Assembly (NCBI GenBank): GCA_017405875.1
Contig: JAFQZM010000017.1
Location: 62,001 to 126,000, forward strand
Direction of reading: 5' to 3'
Origin: a bacterium
GTDB lineage: Bacteria > UBP6 > UBA1177
Length of the DNA stretch: 64,000 nt
Positions 8,492-17,170 of this stretch are shown here, piece by piece (within the stretch, counting starts at the first letter, position 1; every line of letters starts with the position of its first letter). Made by a program: the position numbers and the translations under genes. The notes under the pieces were generated by a model. That model was not told the origin of the DNA. It saw nothing but the letters and a program-made list of their open reading frames with translations, and did no database searches.

Positions 8492-9601
8492 TTATTGTTT
8501 CATGAGGCTGTCGAGCTCGGAAATCCTGTTTTTGAAGTTTTCGCGCTCTGATTCCGGAAGTTTTTCGATTATCGTTTTGTGATACTTCATCGGATCAACT
8601 ACTTTTCCTTTTTCGCCGACGTTGATCTGGTAGTGCAGATGCGGTGCGGTCGATTTTCCGGTGTTCCCCGAAGCGGCGATCTGCTGGCCGACCGTAACTT
8701 TCTGTCCGGGTTCGACGTTGACTTCGCTCAAGTGCAGATATTTGAAGACGTAAGGGCTTCCTTTCGCCTCGATTTCAATGCAGTAGCCGTTGTAGCGGGT
8801 TTTCCAGTTGACTCTCGAAACAGTGCCGTTGACAGTGGCATAGACCGGCGTTCCGACATTGGCTTTGAAGTCGATTCCTTCGTGCTTCGGAGCCCTGTCG
8901 CCGATGGTGCTTGTGATTTGAATGTAGTTTTTAATCGGCGCTAACGGAGATATGATTTTTTCGAGCATTATTCCGTCGGAGTAATAATATTTTGCAATGG
9001 AATCTTTTGCTGCGTATTTGTATATGTTTATTTCTTTGTTGAATTTGTGAGAGAAATATTTGACGGCCAGAATTTCGAGAACATCGGGCAGATCGTTTCT
9101 CGTTCTTTTTTCTTCGTCCGGAATCGTACGGAAGACGAAATCAATCTTGTCACCTTTTCTGACGTCGTTTCTGAGCACGATATCCCAGATAAGAAGCCTT
9201 CCGACATGAGCGCTGATGATGTCGGCGAGGTTCGGCATTCCGAGCGCTTTCGCTATCTGTTTAAGATAATCGTTCGAATTGAAAGCGTTGTAAAAGTTGT
9301 CTTCGATCACTGCTGACGCGGCTATCAGCTCACCGGGATCGGTTTTTATCTGAATCTCTTTTTCAGGTTTTTCTGGTTCCGCCGGCTGAATTCCTTCCTG
9401 CTCGGCTGCTGCAGCCTGCTGTTCGACGGTTTCTGCGTTGTTTGCCGCAGTCTGGACTGGTTGAATCTCCTCTTTTTTGTCATTTTCGCCGGTTTTTACG
9501 GTGTAGACGATGAGGGCGATAAGGATCAGATTGAGGCAAAACGAAAGGACAAAGAGTGTTTTCCACTTTTTTACCTGCGGATTTGTGAAAAGATAGGTCA
9601 T
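8492..9601 (-). CDS. M23-family murein endopeptidase, membrane-anchored
   Basis: 369 residues. One N-terminal transmembrane helix (about 15-34), an Ala/Glu/Pro-rich periplasmic linker to about 85, a middle domain resembling the OapA/LysM-like region that precedes many M23 peptidases, and a C-terminal M23 (LytM) domain. Zinc ligands are intact: H240 and D244 in HEGID, and H323 in HLH (321-323), with H290 in YLH also conserved; GNTGKSTAPHLHYQ is typical. Family members cut peptide cross-links in peptidoglycan during growth and division. The start overlaps the stop of the glycosyltransferase gene by four bases (ATGA), so the two are co-translated. Confident as to family and catalytic competence; the exact cleavage bond is not predictable. 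Confidence 0.93.
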   Translation of the reverse strand: MTYLFTNPQVKKWKTLFVLSFCLNLILIALIVYTVKTGENDKKEEIQPVQTAANNAETVEQQAAAAEQEGIQPAEPEKPEKEIQIKTDPGELIAASAVIEDNFYNAFNSNDYLKQIAKALGMPNLADIISAHVGRLLIWDIVLRNDVRKGDKIDFVFRTIPDEEKRTRNDLPDVLEILAVKYFSHKFNKEINIYKYAAKDSIAKYYYSDGIMLEKIISPLAPIKNYIQITSTIGDRAPKHEGIDFKANVGTPVYATVNGTVSRVNWKTRYNGYCIEIEAKGSPYVFKYLHLSEVNVEPGQKVTVGQQIAASGNTGKSTAPHLHYQINVGEKGKVVDPMKYHKTIIEKLPESERENFKNRISELDSLMKQ

Positions 9602-11259
9602 TTCTCTCTCCTGAAAAGTGCGGAATAAAATACAGAATCGGTTGACGAAACCGCCAACGGTCTGACTGTTCCGAATTCGTAAGCTATATTGTTCAAAACA
9701 TGTTCATTCTGTTTCTCGTAGAAAAAGAAGGCGAAATCGGCTTCGTTAAGAGTGTTTGTGGCTCTGATGTCGCTTCTTATCATGCCGGCGTCCTGCATGA
9801 ATTTGAAAGAGTTCTGATTTATCCCTTCGTATCCGGTCATAATGAAAATTTTTGCATTTTTCGGAGCTTCCCTGTTGAGCGTACCGGCAAGATCGATCAT
9901 GTCGTAACCCCAGAAATTTCTTTGCATTCTAGTTTCGGCAGCTCCCTGTGCACCGCCGATAAGTTCGTTATAGAACGCTGCGCCCCGTTTTGCAAATTTT
10001 ATGTTGGGTGAAATTAAAGAAACTGCCGTCAGCGTAAAAAGTGCCAAAACCGCAAGATTTTTCTTAAAATTACTTGTTTTTATTAGCTTTTTAGCTGATT
10101 CTTCGATTGCGAAAACGCCCGCCGTAAGCATGAGCGGGTAACCTGTGAACCAGTGTTTTATGCCGCCGAAAATGGGAACGCTCGGCAGCGCGATGAGGAA
10201 AATCGGGAAAAGCGAGCCTGTAATCATCGCAAAAGCAGCCTCTTTTTCACGAGTTTTCTCACTTTTCAGAAAATCGCGGCAGAAATATATTATTCCTGCA
10301 AAAAAGCAGACGAGCTGCGGAGTCGGAGTGGTGAAAAAAGTCATCGCCCACGGAAAACTGAACGGGAACGGGCCCTGTTTGAGCGGTGTTCCAAAGTAGT
10401 AGTTGAGGTAGTTCACGTGTTTTCCGTGAAATTCGGCGTAAGTCATGAGCCTGTTGAAGGTGTTGAACCACATTCTCGGCCAGATTAGGAAATAAAGCGG
10501 AAGCGAAATTATAACCATAAAATAAAAAACTTTCGGGATTGCCCTGAAAAATCCGGTGAAAGAGCCGAAACCGGCCTCTTTGCGGTATGAAAAAGCGTAG
10601 AAAAAGATCCACGAAATGAATAGAACTATCGGAATAAAGAGGACATTGTGTTTTGTAGCCATGCCGAATGCAAAAAAGAGTGCGGTCAGTGCGTGGACGG
10701 AAGTTTTTTTAGTTTTAAGGCAAAAAATGTAGAGAATGAAAGTTGCGCTCCAGAAAAAAAGAATCGGCATATCGAAGCAGGCAAGATGCGAATGGAAAAA
10801 GATGTGCGGCATCATGAAAAACAGAATCGGGCTGACAGCCGCAGTGATCCTACTAAAGAAAAATAAACCGAAAAGATAGATCATAAGCGCCGTCAGAGCC
10901 GCAAATAGAGCTGCAACGAGACGCGCCGACATCGGAGCCGACATGATTCCGAGTTTTCTCGAAAAAATAAATTGCGACAGGCCGAAAAGCTCTTTCATAA
11001 AGGGCGGATGCTCAGAATTGTAGTTGAAATACCGGTCGATTTCCTTTTTCGAAAAAATCTTCCCGAAATCCCCGTTCGAAATGTTTGTTCCGATAGATTC
11101 GTACCAGTCTGCCATGTAGTTTGCCGCTTTCATGTAAAATCCTTCATCGCGGACAAAACCGATTGCGTCGGAAGTCAGAAAAATCATGAGAAAAACGAAA
11201 AGCGCGACTATCGCGGCAAGGAGAAAATCTATTTTTTCGAAGCGGTTTTTAAAGTTCAT
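9598..11259 (-). CDS. GT-C membrane glycosyltransferase, PMT/ArnT-like (GT39/GT83)
   Basis: 553 residues with about 11-12 transmembrane helices. The first loop holds FVRDEGFYMKAA, the acidic DE motif that in this fold (PMT, ArnT, PglB-like) binds the lipid-linked sugar donor; DYFxR-like and WPRMWFNTF sequences follow in later loops. The family moves a sugar from a polyprenyl-phosphate donor onto protein, lipid A or another glycan on the periplasmic side. The start codon overlaps the end of the 11249-12187 gene by 11 bases; that gene encodes a one-TM protein with a carbohydrate-binding-like tail, which may serve as partner or acceptor-recognition subunit. Acceptor unknown. A protein O-mannosyltransferase and a lipid A aminoarabinose transferase are both possible; the downstream M23 gene does not decide between them. 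Confidence 0.85.
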   Translation of the reverse strand: MNFKNRFEKIDFLLAAIVALFVFLMIFLTSDAIGFVRDEGFYMKAANYMADWYESIGTNISNGDFGKIFSKKEIDRYFNYNSEHPPFMKELFGLSQFIFSRKLGIMSAPMSARLVAALFAALTALMIYLFGLFFFSRITAAVSPILFFMMPHIFFHSHLACFDMPILFFWSATFILYIFCLKTKKTSVHALTALFFAFGMATKHNVLFIPIVLFISWIFFYAFSYRKEAGFGSFTGFFRAIPKVFYFMVIISLPLYFLIWPRMWFNTFNRLMTYAEFHGKHVNYLNYYFGTPLKQGPFPFSFPWAMTFFTTPTPQLVCFFAGIIYFCRDFLKSEKTREKEAAFAMITGSLFPIFLIALPSVPIFGGIKHWFTGYPLMLTAGVFAIEESAKKLIKTSNFKKNLAVLALFTLTAVSLISPNIKFAKRGAAFYNELIGGAQGAAETRMQRNFWGYDMIDLAGTLNREAPKNAKIFIMTGYEGINQNSFKFMQDAGMIRSDIRATNTLNEADFAFFFYEKQNEHVLNNIAYEFGTVRPLAVSSTDSVFYSALFRREK

Positions 11260-12187
11260 CGCTCAAGTATCCGTTAAAAACAAAGTGTCTCTGTCTGTCA
11301 TCGGCTGTGGTCAGCTTTATCTTGATTTCTTTAGTACTTTCAGGTAGTTTTGCGGTTTTTTCAGTCACTCTTGAAGTGAAGGGGCTTGCATATTTCAGCA
11401 GATTTTTTTCGTCAGCCCAGATTTCAACATTGACCGGAGCGCGGTTTTTCGAGCGGTATGCCGATTCAGCAAAAACTGAATTGAAGTAGAGTTTGGCGCT
11501 TTTTTCAGGCACGTCGAAAACAATTTCAAGTGTCTTCCCTGCAACCGGATGTGCCCAGACCGCCTGTTTTGAGCTGCCGTTGAAAGAAGCCGTTGTCAAA
11601 CCGACGTAATTCCAGCTTTCATCGGAGCACTGCCACTTGGTTTCGGAAACTTTTCGGCACTCTTCACTTTTTTCGCCGCCCACAAATGCGACACGCTTTG
11701 CCTTGCCGATATCACGCGGGAAAACAAGAGTTCTTTTCACCGTTTTGAAAAGCGTTTCCGCGAGAATGACTTCGCCTTTGCCGGCTTTGAAAGTTTCGAT
11801 TACCTTCAAATTTAATTTTTTAACATATTTTTCGTGCGATTGTTCTGATTTCAACAGCAGGAAAACGCGGTCGTCGCTGCTTTTCAACATCGCTACCGAT
11901 CTTTCAGTCGCATTTTTGAGGTCTAAAAAAACCGGAAAAACGCCGTTTTTGAGATTTTTCAAAAAGTCCAGATCCCAGTCGTTTTCTGTAAAAACAATGT
12001 CTCCGCGTCTGAAATTTTCATTGAGGATTTCGGCAAATTTCCGCTCTGTTTCTTCATCGAGTGCGTTTCTGTCAGTGAGTCCGCTCCACCAGAAAATAAA
12101 TGTCGAAAAAATCGAAAGTACGAATAGTGTAAGAAAAATTTTTCCGATAATTTCTGAATATTTTCCGATGGTTGCGGGTAGAGACAA
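11249..12187 (-). CDS. Single-pass membrane protein with C-terminal beta-sandwich, glycosyltransferase-linked
   Basis: Function unknown. I place the start at TTG 12187: GAGGAG lies six bases before it and the codon comes one base after the iorAB stop; a longer frame from 12241 would run 53 bases into iorAB with no ribosome-binding site. About 312 residues: a TM helix (IFLTLFVLSIFSTFIFWW), a globular extracytoplasmic domain (about 40-150; DIVFTENDWDLDFLKN, then VILAETLF) reminiscent of the soluble domains that accompany GT39 transferases, and a C-terminal beta-sandwich (about 185-312; LEIVFDVPEKSAKLYFNSVF and VNVEIWADEKNLL) resembling NPCBM/carbohydrate-binding folds. It sits directly before, and overlaps, the GT-C transferase, so a role in recognising glycan acceptors or products is plausible. 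Family assignment is inference from pattern only. Confidence 0.7.
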   Translation of the reverse strand: MSLPATIGKYSEIIGKIFLTLFVLSIFSTFIFWWSGLTDRNALDEETERKFAEILNENFRRGDIVFTENDWDLDFLKNLKNGVFPVFLDLKNATERSVAMLKSSDDRVFLLLKSEQSHEKYVKKLNLKVIETFKAGKGEVILAETLFKTVKRTLVFPRDIGKAKRVAFVGGEKSEECRKVSETKWQCSDESWNYVGLTTASFNGSSKQAVWAHPVAGKTLEIVFDVPEKSAKLYFNSVFAESAYRSKNRAPVNVEIWADEKNLLKYASPFTSRVTEKTAKLPESTKEIKIKLTTADDRQRHFVFNGYLSDEL

Positions 12188-12188
12188 A

Positions 12189-14699
12189 CTATTCTCCTCT
12201 TCCTGCGACGAATGCCGCGTAGTTTGCCGCCTTAGCCGCATCGGTGGGCGAAAGTTTCATCAGTGCCTTAAGCCAGATCTCTTTTGGAATCGCCGAGAAA
12301 GGCTCGATCGAAGACATGAGTCCGAGCATTGCGATATTTGCAGTTTTGCCCGATTTGTCGCCGATTTTAGCAACTGTTTCGATGACATCCGTTTCGATGA
12401 CTTTGTAGTTTGCAAGAGCAGCTCTAATGTCTTCGATTTTCGGGTAATCCTCTTTTTTCGCATTCGCCGGAAGCGACTCGAATCTGTTGAGGATTATCGT
12501 TCCGTCAGGTTTCAGCAGATCCAAAAATCCGTTGCAGAAAACTTCGGAAGTCTCCATTACAACGAGGACATCTGCACTTTTCGGTGAAAGAATCGGGCTG
12601 AAAACATTGCCGCATGCGAAAGTCGAAATTACGCTGCCGCCCAACTGTGCCATTCCGTGTGTGTCGCCTTTTACGATGCCGGTTTCGCCGTATGGAGTGT
12701 GAAGAGCGACTTCGCTTAAAATCTTGCCGAAGAAAAGGTTTCCCTGTCCGCCGATGCCTCTGATAGCGATTCTGATCGATTCCGGAAGGAGTTCTTTTGC
12801 AACTGTAACTTCCTTGATTTCTTCAGGAATTTTGACTTCTGCAACAGCTTTTTCTTTCTTTTCGGTGGCTTCAATCGGAACTATCGCTCCGAACGGGCAT
12901 CTCTGCATGCAGATCTGTTTGTTTCCGCCGCAGTTTATGCACATGTTCGTGAACTCAGGACCTTTCTCCTTGTCGAATTTGATTCCGGGGCAGACGTTGC
13001 ATCTTCCGCACTTCTTGCACTTTTCGGCGTCAATTCTGATCGTTCTTTTCTTCTGTGATTTATCCATGATCTGCTGGCACGGTCCTTCGATGACGAGGTT
13101 TGTGAATTTGCCGGTTTCGGCGTCGTCCAAAGCCTTTTCGAGAGCTTTTTCAATACCTGCGAGATCATAAGCGTTGACTGCGACGACATCGCATTTTTCA
13201 GCCGCGATCGCATCTTTCAGTCTGAATTTGTTGGGAACACCGGCAAGGTTTGCATAGCTCGTCGGAGCGGGCTGGCCGCCTGTCATAGCCGTTACGCTGT
13301 TATCGAGAATGACTTTTACGCCGGGAACGTTTCTGAAAACGCCGTTGCGCGTTGCGTCAAGGCCGCTGTGGCATTCGCACGAGTCTCCGATTACGCTGAC
13401 GACTTTCGACGCCATTTCAGGTCTGCTCAGGCAGAAACCCTGCCTCATCGAGTCGCTTCCGCCCATGCAGAGAACGGTGTCGATCCCTTTGTTTATGAAA
13501 AGAAGGGTAGAACAGCCGATTTCGCCGAAACCTGCAAAAAGTTTTCCTTTCTTTCTTAAATTTTCAGCCGAAAGCGCGTATCCGCGGAACGGGCATCCGG
13601 GGCAGATTGAAGGCGGTCTGACAAGAGGTTTGATCGTCGGTCTGTCAGATTCATTATGAAGTTTGATCTCAATAAAATCTTTAAGGAAATCAATGACATC
13701 CTGCGGAGTCCAGTCGGTAAGGACTGAATATTCGGGCTTTCCGATGACTTTGATTCCCGCAGCTTCGATCTTTTCCTGCAGAAATCTGTCGCCGTCTTCA
13801 AAAACGAAGAGTTTCCCTTTGATTTTCGAAGCGAAATCGCGGATCCTGCTTATCGGAACCGGGTTTGCGATCGACATTGAAAGGATGGAAGGCTCAAGCC
13901 CGACGTTGAGAAGAGCTTCTTTGACGATGATTTCGCTTTCGCCTACAACGACGATACCGAAGTCGTCTTTTCCAATCGTCTCTTTTATGAAAGTATCGTT
14001 CTGCTCAGTGAATTTAAGCACATCAGGAATTCTATGAGTGGTCGCTTCATTGTAGTTTCTTCTTGCGATTCCCGGCATGAGCATCCATTTTGAAAGATCT
14101 GCAGGAACGGGCTGCGGCTCGATTTTGCGCGGTTCTCTCGTGACCACCAGGCCTTCGCTGTGAGCTAAAATGCCGCTCGGCAGAATGCAGACCTGAGTTT
14201 TGAACATTCTCGAAAGGTCGGCTGCGATGAAAGCCATGTCGTAAAGTTCCTGATGGTTTCTCGGCTCGAGAACGGGAATTCTCGCCGCGCTCAGAAAGTA
14301 TCTTGCGTCAATTACGTGCTGCGTGCTCGACGGAACATAATCTGTTGCCGCGTAAACTACGAAAGCACCCATCTGACCTGTGTAAAATGCGGAAGTCGTG
14401 ATGGTGTCGGCTGCCTGGAAAAGTCCGGGGATCTTCATCGTTACGACGCTGTCCATGCCTGCGACGGCGTGGCCGATAGTGACTGCTACGGCGTTTGCTT
14501 CGTTTACGCTCCAGCCGACAGTCATTCTGTCCTGAACATATTTGAGGTTTTTATCGATGACTTCGGTGCTCGGAGTGCCCGGATAACCGTCAGCAGCGTG
14601 GTAGCCCGCATGAACTACGCCGAGAGCGAAAGCGCTGTTACCCTGAAGAATGAGTCGCGTTCCCGCCGGCGAATCGACAAGTTTCAAAAAATCAGCCAT
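12189..14699 (-). CDS. iorA: Indolepyruvate:ferredoxin oxidoreductase, alpha and beta subunits fused
   Basis: 836 residues, ATG with AGGAG seven bases upstream. It catalyses CoA-dependent oxidative decarboxylation of aryl pyruvates (from Trp, Phe, Tyr) with ferredoxin as acceptor, or the reverse. Domains: pyrimidine-binding domain (YPGTPSTEVID near residue 40), domain II, TPP-binding domain with GDSCECHSG and DNSVTAMTGGQP (about 440-480), a 2[4Fe-4S] ferredoxin domain (about 553-605; CKKCGRCNVCPG and CINCGGNKQICMQRCP), a short linker, then a complete gamma/IorB-type domain (about 636-836; IRGIGGQGNLFFGKIL, GDTHGMAQLGGSV). In most bacteria and archaea iorA and iorB are separate genes; here both lie in one chain. 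All cluster ligands and the TPP signature are present, so it should be active. It points to anaerobic amino-acid metabolism. The following gene starts one base after its stop. Confidence 0.93.
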   Translation of the reverse strand: MADFLKLVDSPAGTRLILQGNSAFALGVVHAGYHAADGYPGTPSTEVIDKNLKYVQDRMTVGWSVNEANAVAVTIGHAVAGMDSVVTMKIPGLFQAADTITTSAFYTGQMGAFVVYAATDYVPSSTQHVIDARYFLSAARIPVLEPRNHQELYDMAFIAADLSRMFKTQVCILPSGILAHSEGLVVTREPRKIEPQPVPADLSKWMLMPGIARRNYNEATTHRIPDVLKFTEQNDTFIKETIGKDDFGIVVVGESEIIVKEALLNVGLEPSILSMSIANPVPISRIRDFASKIKGKLFVFEDGDRFLQEKIEAAGIKVIGKPEYSVLTDWTPQDVIDFLKDFIEIKLHNESDRPTIKPLVRPPSICPGCPFRGYALSAENLRKKGKLFAGFGEIGCSTLLFINKGIDTVLCMGGSDSMRQGFCLSRPEMASKVVSVIGDSCECHSGLDATRNGVFRNVPGVKVILDNSVTAMTGGQPAPTSYANLAGVPNKFRLKDAIAAEKCDVVAVNAYDLAGIEKALEKALDDAETGKFTNLVIEGPCQQIMDKSQKKRTIRIDAEKCKKCGRCNVCPGIKFDKEKGPEFTNMCINCGGNKQICMQRCPFGAIVPIEATEKKEKAVAEVKIPEEIKEVTVAKELLPESIRIAIRGIGGQGNLFFGKILSEVALHTPYGETGIVKGDTHGMAQLGGSVISTFACGNVFSPILSPKSADVLVVMETSEVFCNGFLDLLKPDGTIILNRFESLPANAKKEDYPKIEDIRAALANYKVIETDVIETVAKIGDKSGKTANIAMLGLMSSIEPFSAIPKEIWLKALMKLSPTDAAKAANYAAFVAGRGE

Positions 14700-14753
14700 T
14701 GCAATCTCCTGAAATTATTACTCTAAATAACCTTAATAAACAAAAAACCGCTG

Positions 14754-14781
14754 ATTATAGCGAAAATATTTAAAGTGGCAA
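14754..14781 (-). promoter_or_regulatory. Promoter of iorAB
   Basis: On the minus strand TTGCCA and a perfect TATAAT are separated by 16 bases, about 60 bases before the iorAB start. The 107-base gap between metK and iorAB holds nothing else that I can see, and no obvious terminator for metK. Confidence 0.65.
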
Positions 14782-14806
14782 ATCTTGTGATTTTTTTCCT
14801 GACGGG

Positions 14807-15970
14807 CTAAACCAGAGACTTGAGATCTTCAGTTCTGTCGGTCTTTTCCCAGCTGAAGCAGTTTCTGCCGAAGTGACCGTAAGCTGCTGTCTGTTTGTAT
14901 ATCGGACGGAGCAGGTCAAGCTGCTCGATGATCGCAGCCGGACGCATGTCGAAGCACTTTTTGACAGCTCTTTCGATGTCGCTTTCCTGTACTGCGGCAC
15001 TGCCGAAAGTGTTGACGTAAACCGATACCGAAACAGGCTGAGCAACTCCGATAGCATAGGCAAGCTGGACTTCGCATCTTTTCGCAAGTCCCGCCGCAAC
15101 GACGTTTTTCGCGATGTAACGGGCCATGTAGGATGCCGATCTGTCAACTTTCGACGGATCTTTGCCGGAGAACGCGCCGCCGCCGTGACGACCCATTCCG
15201 CCGTAAGTGTCAACGATTATTTTTCTGCCGGTAAGACCTGTGTCGGCAACGGGACCGCCGATAACGAATTTTCCAGTCGGATTGACGAAAATTTCGGTTT
15301 TGTCGTGCAGAAGGTGAGCCGGAATTACCGGTTTGATGACCGTGTCAATGACTGTCTGTCTTATCATTTCGTAGTCGGCTTCTTCCTTGTGCTGCGTACT
15401 GACGACGATTTTGTCGACCGCGACGGGCATATCGTCTTCGTAACGGACTGTAACCTGAGTTTTGCCGTCGGGAAGAATGAAAGGCGCTTCGCCGGTTTTT
15501 CTGATTTGCGCAAGTTTGTGTGCAAGTTTGTGTGCAAGATGGATCGGAGTCGGCATGAAATCTTCGTTTTCATCGGTCGCATAGCCGAACATCATGCCCT
15601 GGTCGCCCGCACCCTGTTCTTTGAAAAGACCTTCGCCGGCGTTTACTCCCTGAGCGATATCGGGAGACTGCTTGTCGATTGTTGAAAGGACGCCGCAGGT
15701 ATGACCGTCAAATCCGCAGGTTTTCGTATCTTTATAGCCGATTTCCATGATCGTGTTTCTGACGATTTCAGGAATGTCAACGTATGTATTTGTAGTGATT
15801 TCACCGCCGACAACGACAAGTCCAGTCGTGACGAATGTTTCGCAGGCAACTCTTGCGAATCTGTCGCGCTCAAGAATGGCATCGAGAATGGAATCCGAAA
15901 CCTGATCGGCGACTTTATCGGGATGTCCTTCAGTGACTGATTCAGATGTGAAAAGGTAGGGTCTTGACAT
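14807..15970 (-). CDS. metK: S-adenosylmethionine synthetase
   Basis: 387 residues, the usual length. ATG 15970 has GGAGG eight bases upstream; an ATG seven codons earlier lies upstream of that site and is rejected. Signatures: [12 protein letters not shown] (ATP/Mg), [12 protein letters not shown], and [17 protein letters not shown] with the loop lysine and aspartate. It makes SAM from methionine and ATP in the cytoplasm. It follows the rpsI terminator and is separated from it by only about 10 bases, so its promoter must lie within the ribosomal transcript or it is read by leakage. No SAM-riboswitch-like leader is possible in that space. Confidence 0.97.
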   Translation of the reverse strand: MSRPYLFTSESVTEGHPDKVADQVSDSILDAILERDRFARVACETFVTTGLVVVGGEITTNTYVDIPEIVRNTIMEIGYKDTKTCGFDGHTCGVLSTIDKQSPDIAQGVNAGEGLFKEQGAGDQGMMFGYATDENEDFMPTPIHLAHKLAHKLAQIRKTGEAPFILPDGKTQVTVRYEDDMPVAVDKIVVSTQHKEEADYEMIRQTVIDTVIKPVIPAHLLHDKTEIFVNPTGKFVIGGPVADTGLTGRKIIVDTYGGMGRHGGGAFSGKDPSKVDRSASYMARYIAKNVVAAGLAKRCEVQLAYAIGVAQPVSVSVYVNTFGSAAVQESDIERAVKKCFDMRPAAIIEQLDLLRPIYKQTAAYGHFGRNCFSWEKTDRTEDLKSLV

Positions 15971-15980
15971 AAATACCTCC

Positions 15981-16017
15981 AAAAAACACAAAAACCCCCT
16001 CTTTTGAGGAGAGGGGG
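15981..16017 (-). terminator. Intrinsic terminator of the rplM-rpsI operon
   Basis: CCCCCTCT and AGAGGGGG (8 pairs, 7-base loop, 15995-16017) form a strong hairpin; in the minus direction it is followed by TTTTTGTGTTTTTTT. It lies between the rpsI stop (16049) and the metK start (15970), with its T-tract abutting the metK ribosome-binding site. Confidence 0.85.
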
Positions 16018-16048
16018 CAGAAAAATCCGAGAAACCTTATATAAAATA

Positions 16049-16435
16049 TTATCTCTTCGAGAACTGGTATCTTGCTCTTGCGGAACGAAGACCGTATTTC
16101 TTTCTCTCTTTCATTCTTGCGTCTCTTCTCAGGAAACCTTCCTTTTTGAGAGCCGATCTCATTTCGGGATCGTATTCAACGAGAGCTTTAGAAATTCCGT
16201 GACGGACTGCTTCAGCCTGAGCGCAGATTCCGCCGCCGCAAACCGTGACGAGGATGTCGAATTTGCCCTGTGTCTTGGTGATTGCAAGCGGAGCATCGAT
16301 TTTCATAATGTTGCTGTCAGTGTAGAAATAATCTTTGGTGTTTTTGCCGTTGACAACGATTTCACCTTTTCCCGGTCTCAAAAAAACTCTTGCGACTGCT
16401 GTTTTTCTTTTGCCGGTAGCGTACCACTGTTCCAT
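16049..16435 (-). CDS. rpsI: 30S ribosomal protein S9 (uS9)
   Basis: 128 residues with the S9 core (YATGKRKTAVARV at the N-terminus, GISKALVEYDP in the middle) and the invariant basic tail ARYQFSKR, whose last residues reach the P-site tRNA. It lies 17 bases after rplM, the universal L13-S9 pair, and ends before a strong terminator. Confidence 0.98.
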   Translation of the reverse strand: MEQWYATGKRKTAVARVFLRPGKGEIVVNGKNTKDYFYTDSNIMKIDAPLAITKTQGKFDILVTVCGGGICAQAEAVRHGISKALVEYDPEMRSALKKEGFLRRDARMKERKKYGLRSARARYQFSKR

Positions 16436-16452
16436 TCTTTATCTCCAAATAG

Positions 16453-16911
16453 TTAAATTTTTTCCACTTTTCCGGTTACGTCAACTCTGAGCTTGGTCGG
16501 CTGCTGAGCTGTGTGGGCATGTTCGTTGCCTGCGAAGATTTTGAGCTTGGTCATAATCTGGTTCGCAAGTTTGTTCTTCGGCATCATCCCTTTTACTGCG
16601 TGAAGAATAAGGTAATCGGGGTGTTTCTGAATCATTTCAGCTGCCGAAAGCGATTTCATACCGCTCTGATAACCTGAATAATGGTAATAATTCTTTTCAG
16701 TCATTTTGCTGCCGGTAAGGTCGATCTTCTCGGCATTCGTGATAACTACATAGTCACCGCAGTCAACGCTCGGCGTGTAGTCAACTTTTGTTTTTCCGCG
16801 AAGGATGTTTGCAACAGCCGTCGCAAGTCTTCCGAGTCTGACGCCCGTTGCGTCGATCTCGAACCATTCTCTCTTAACGTCTTCTTTTCTTTTGTATTTT
16901 GTCAATTCCAT
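16453..16911 (-). CDS. rplM: 50S ribosomal protein L13 (uL13)
   Basis: 152 residues from ATG 16911, which has GAGGA about 8 bases upstream; the nine extra codons of the longer frame do not match the family and lack a site. Typical signatures are WFEIDATGVRLGRLAT, AVKGMMPKNKLANQIM and LKIFAGNEHAHTAQQP. It is the first gene of the L13-S9 operon, with a promoter at 16951-16978. Confidence 0.98.
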   Translation of the reverse strand: MELTKYKRKEDVKREWFEIDATGVRLGRLATAVANILRGKTKVDYTPSVDCGDYVVITNAEKIDLTGSKMTEKNYYHYSGYQSGMKSLSAAEMIQKHPDYLILHAVKGMMPKNKLANQIMTKLKIFAGNEHAHTAQQPTKLRVDVTGKVEKI

Positions 16912-16950
16912 GACACTCTTCCTCATGTCAGTTACCAAAAAAGCGGGAAG

Positions 16951-16978
16951 ATGTTACGCAATTAAACTTCAAAGTCAA
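16951..16978 (-). promoter_or_regulatory. Promoter of rplM-rpsI
   Basis: Minus-strand TTGACT, 16-base spacer, TAACAT, about 40 bases before the rplM start. The untranslated leader is too short for a large structured control element. Confidence 0.6.
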
Positions 16979-17079
16979 GAAAAAATTGCGGATTTTCGAA
17001 AATTTTCAGTAATTTCAATGCTTTGATGCTGCTGCAAGTTGTCTGAAAGAAATTTTGCACTGAAAAATCAAAAATTTTT

Positions 17080-17107
17080 TTGTACTCAAAATATTTATGA
17101 CTATATT
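17080..17107 (+). promoter_or_regulatory. Promoter of the epimerase/mscL unit
   Basis: TTGTAC, 16-base spacer, TATATT, about 64 bases before ATG 17171. The longer open frame upstream of 17171 would include this promoter, which supports the internal start. Confidence 0.55.
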
Positions 17108-17170
17108 TCCGCTTTTGTAAAAGTCTGCGGTTTGCGCGGGCGTGTTTATAGTTTTTTATTGGAGAAGAAA

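Noticed and set aside
15971-16048. SAM riboswitch before metK
   Set aside because: Only a terminator hairpin and about 10 bases separate rpsI and metK; there is no room for a SAM aptamer.
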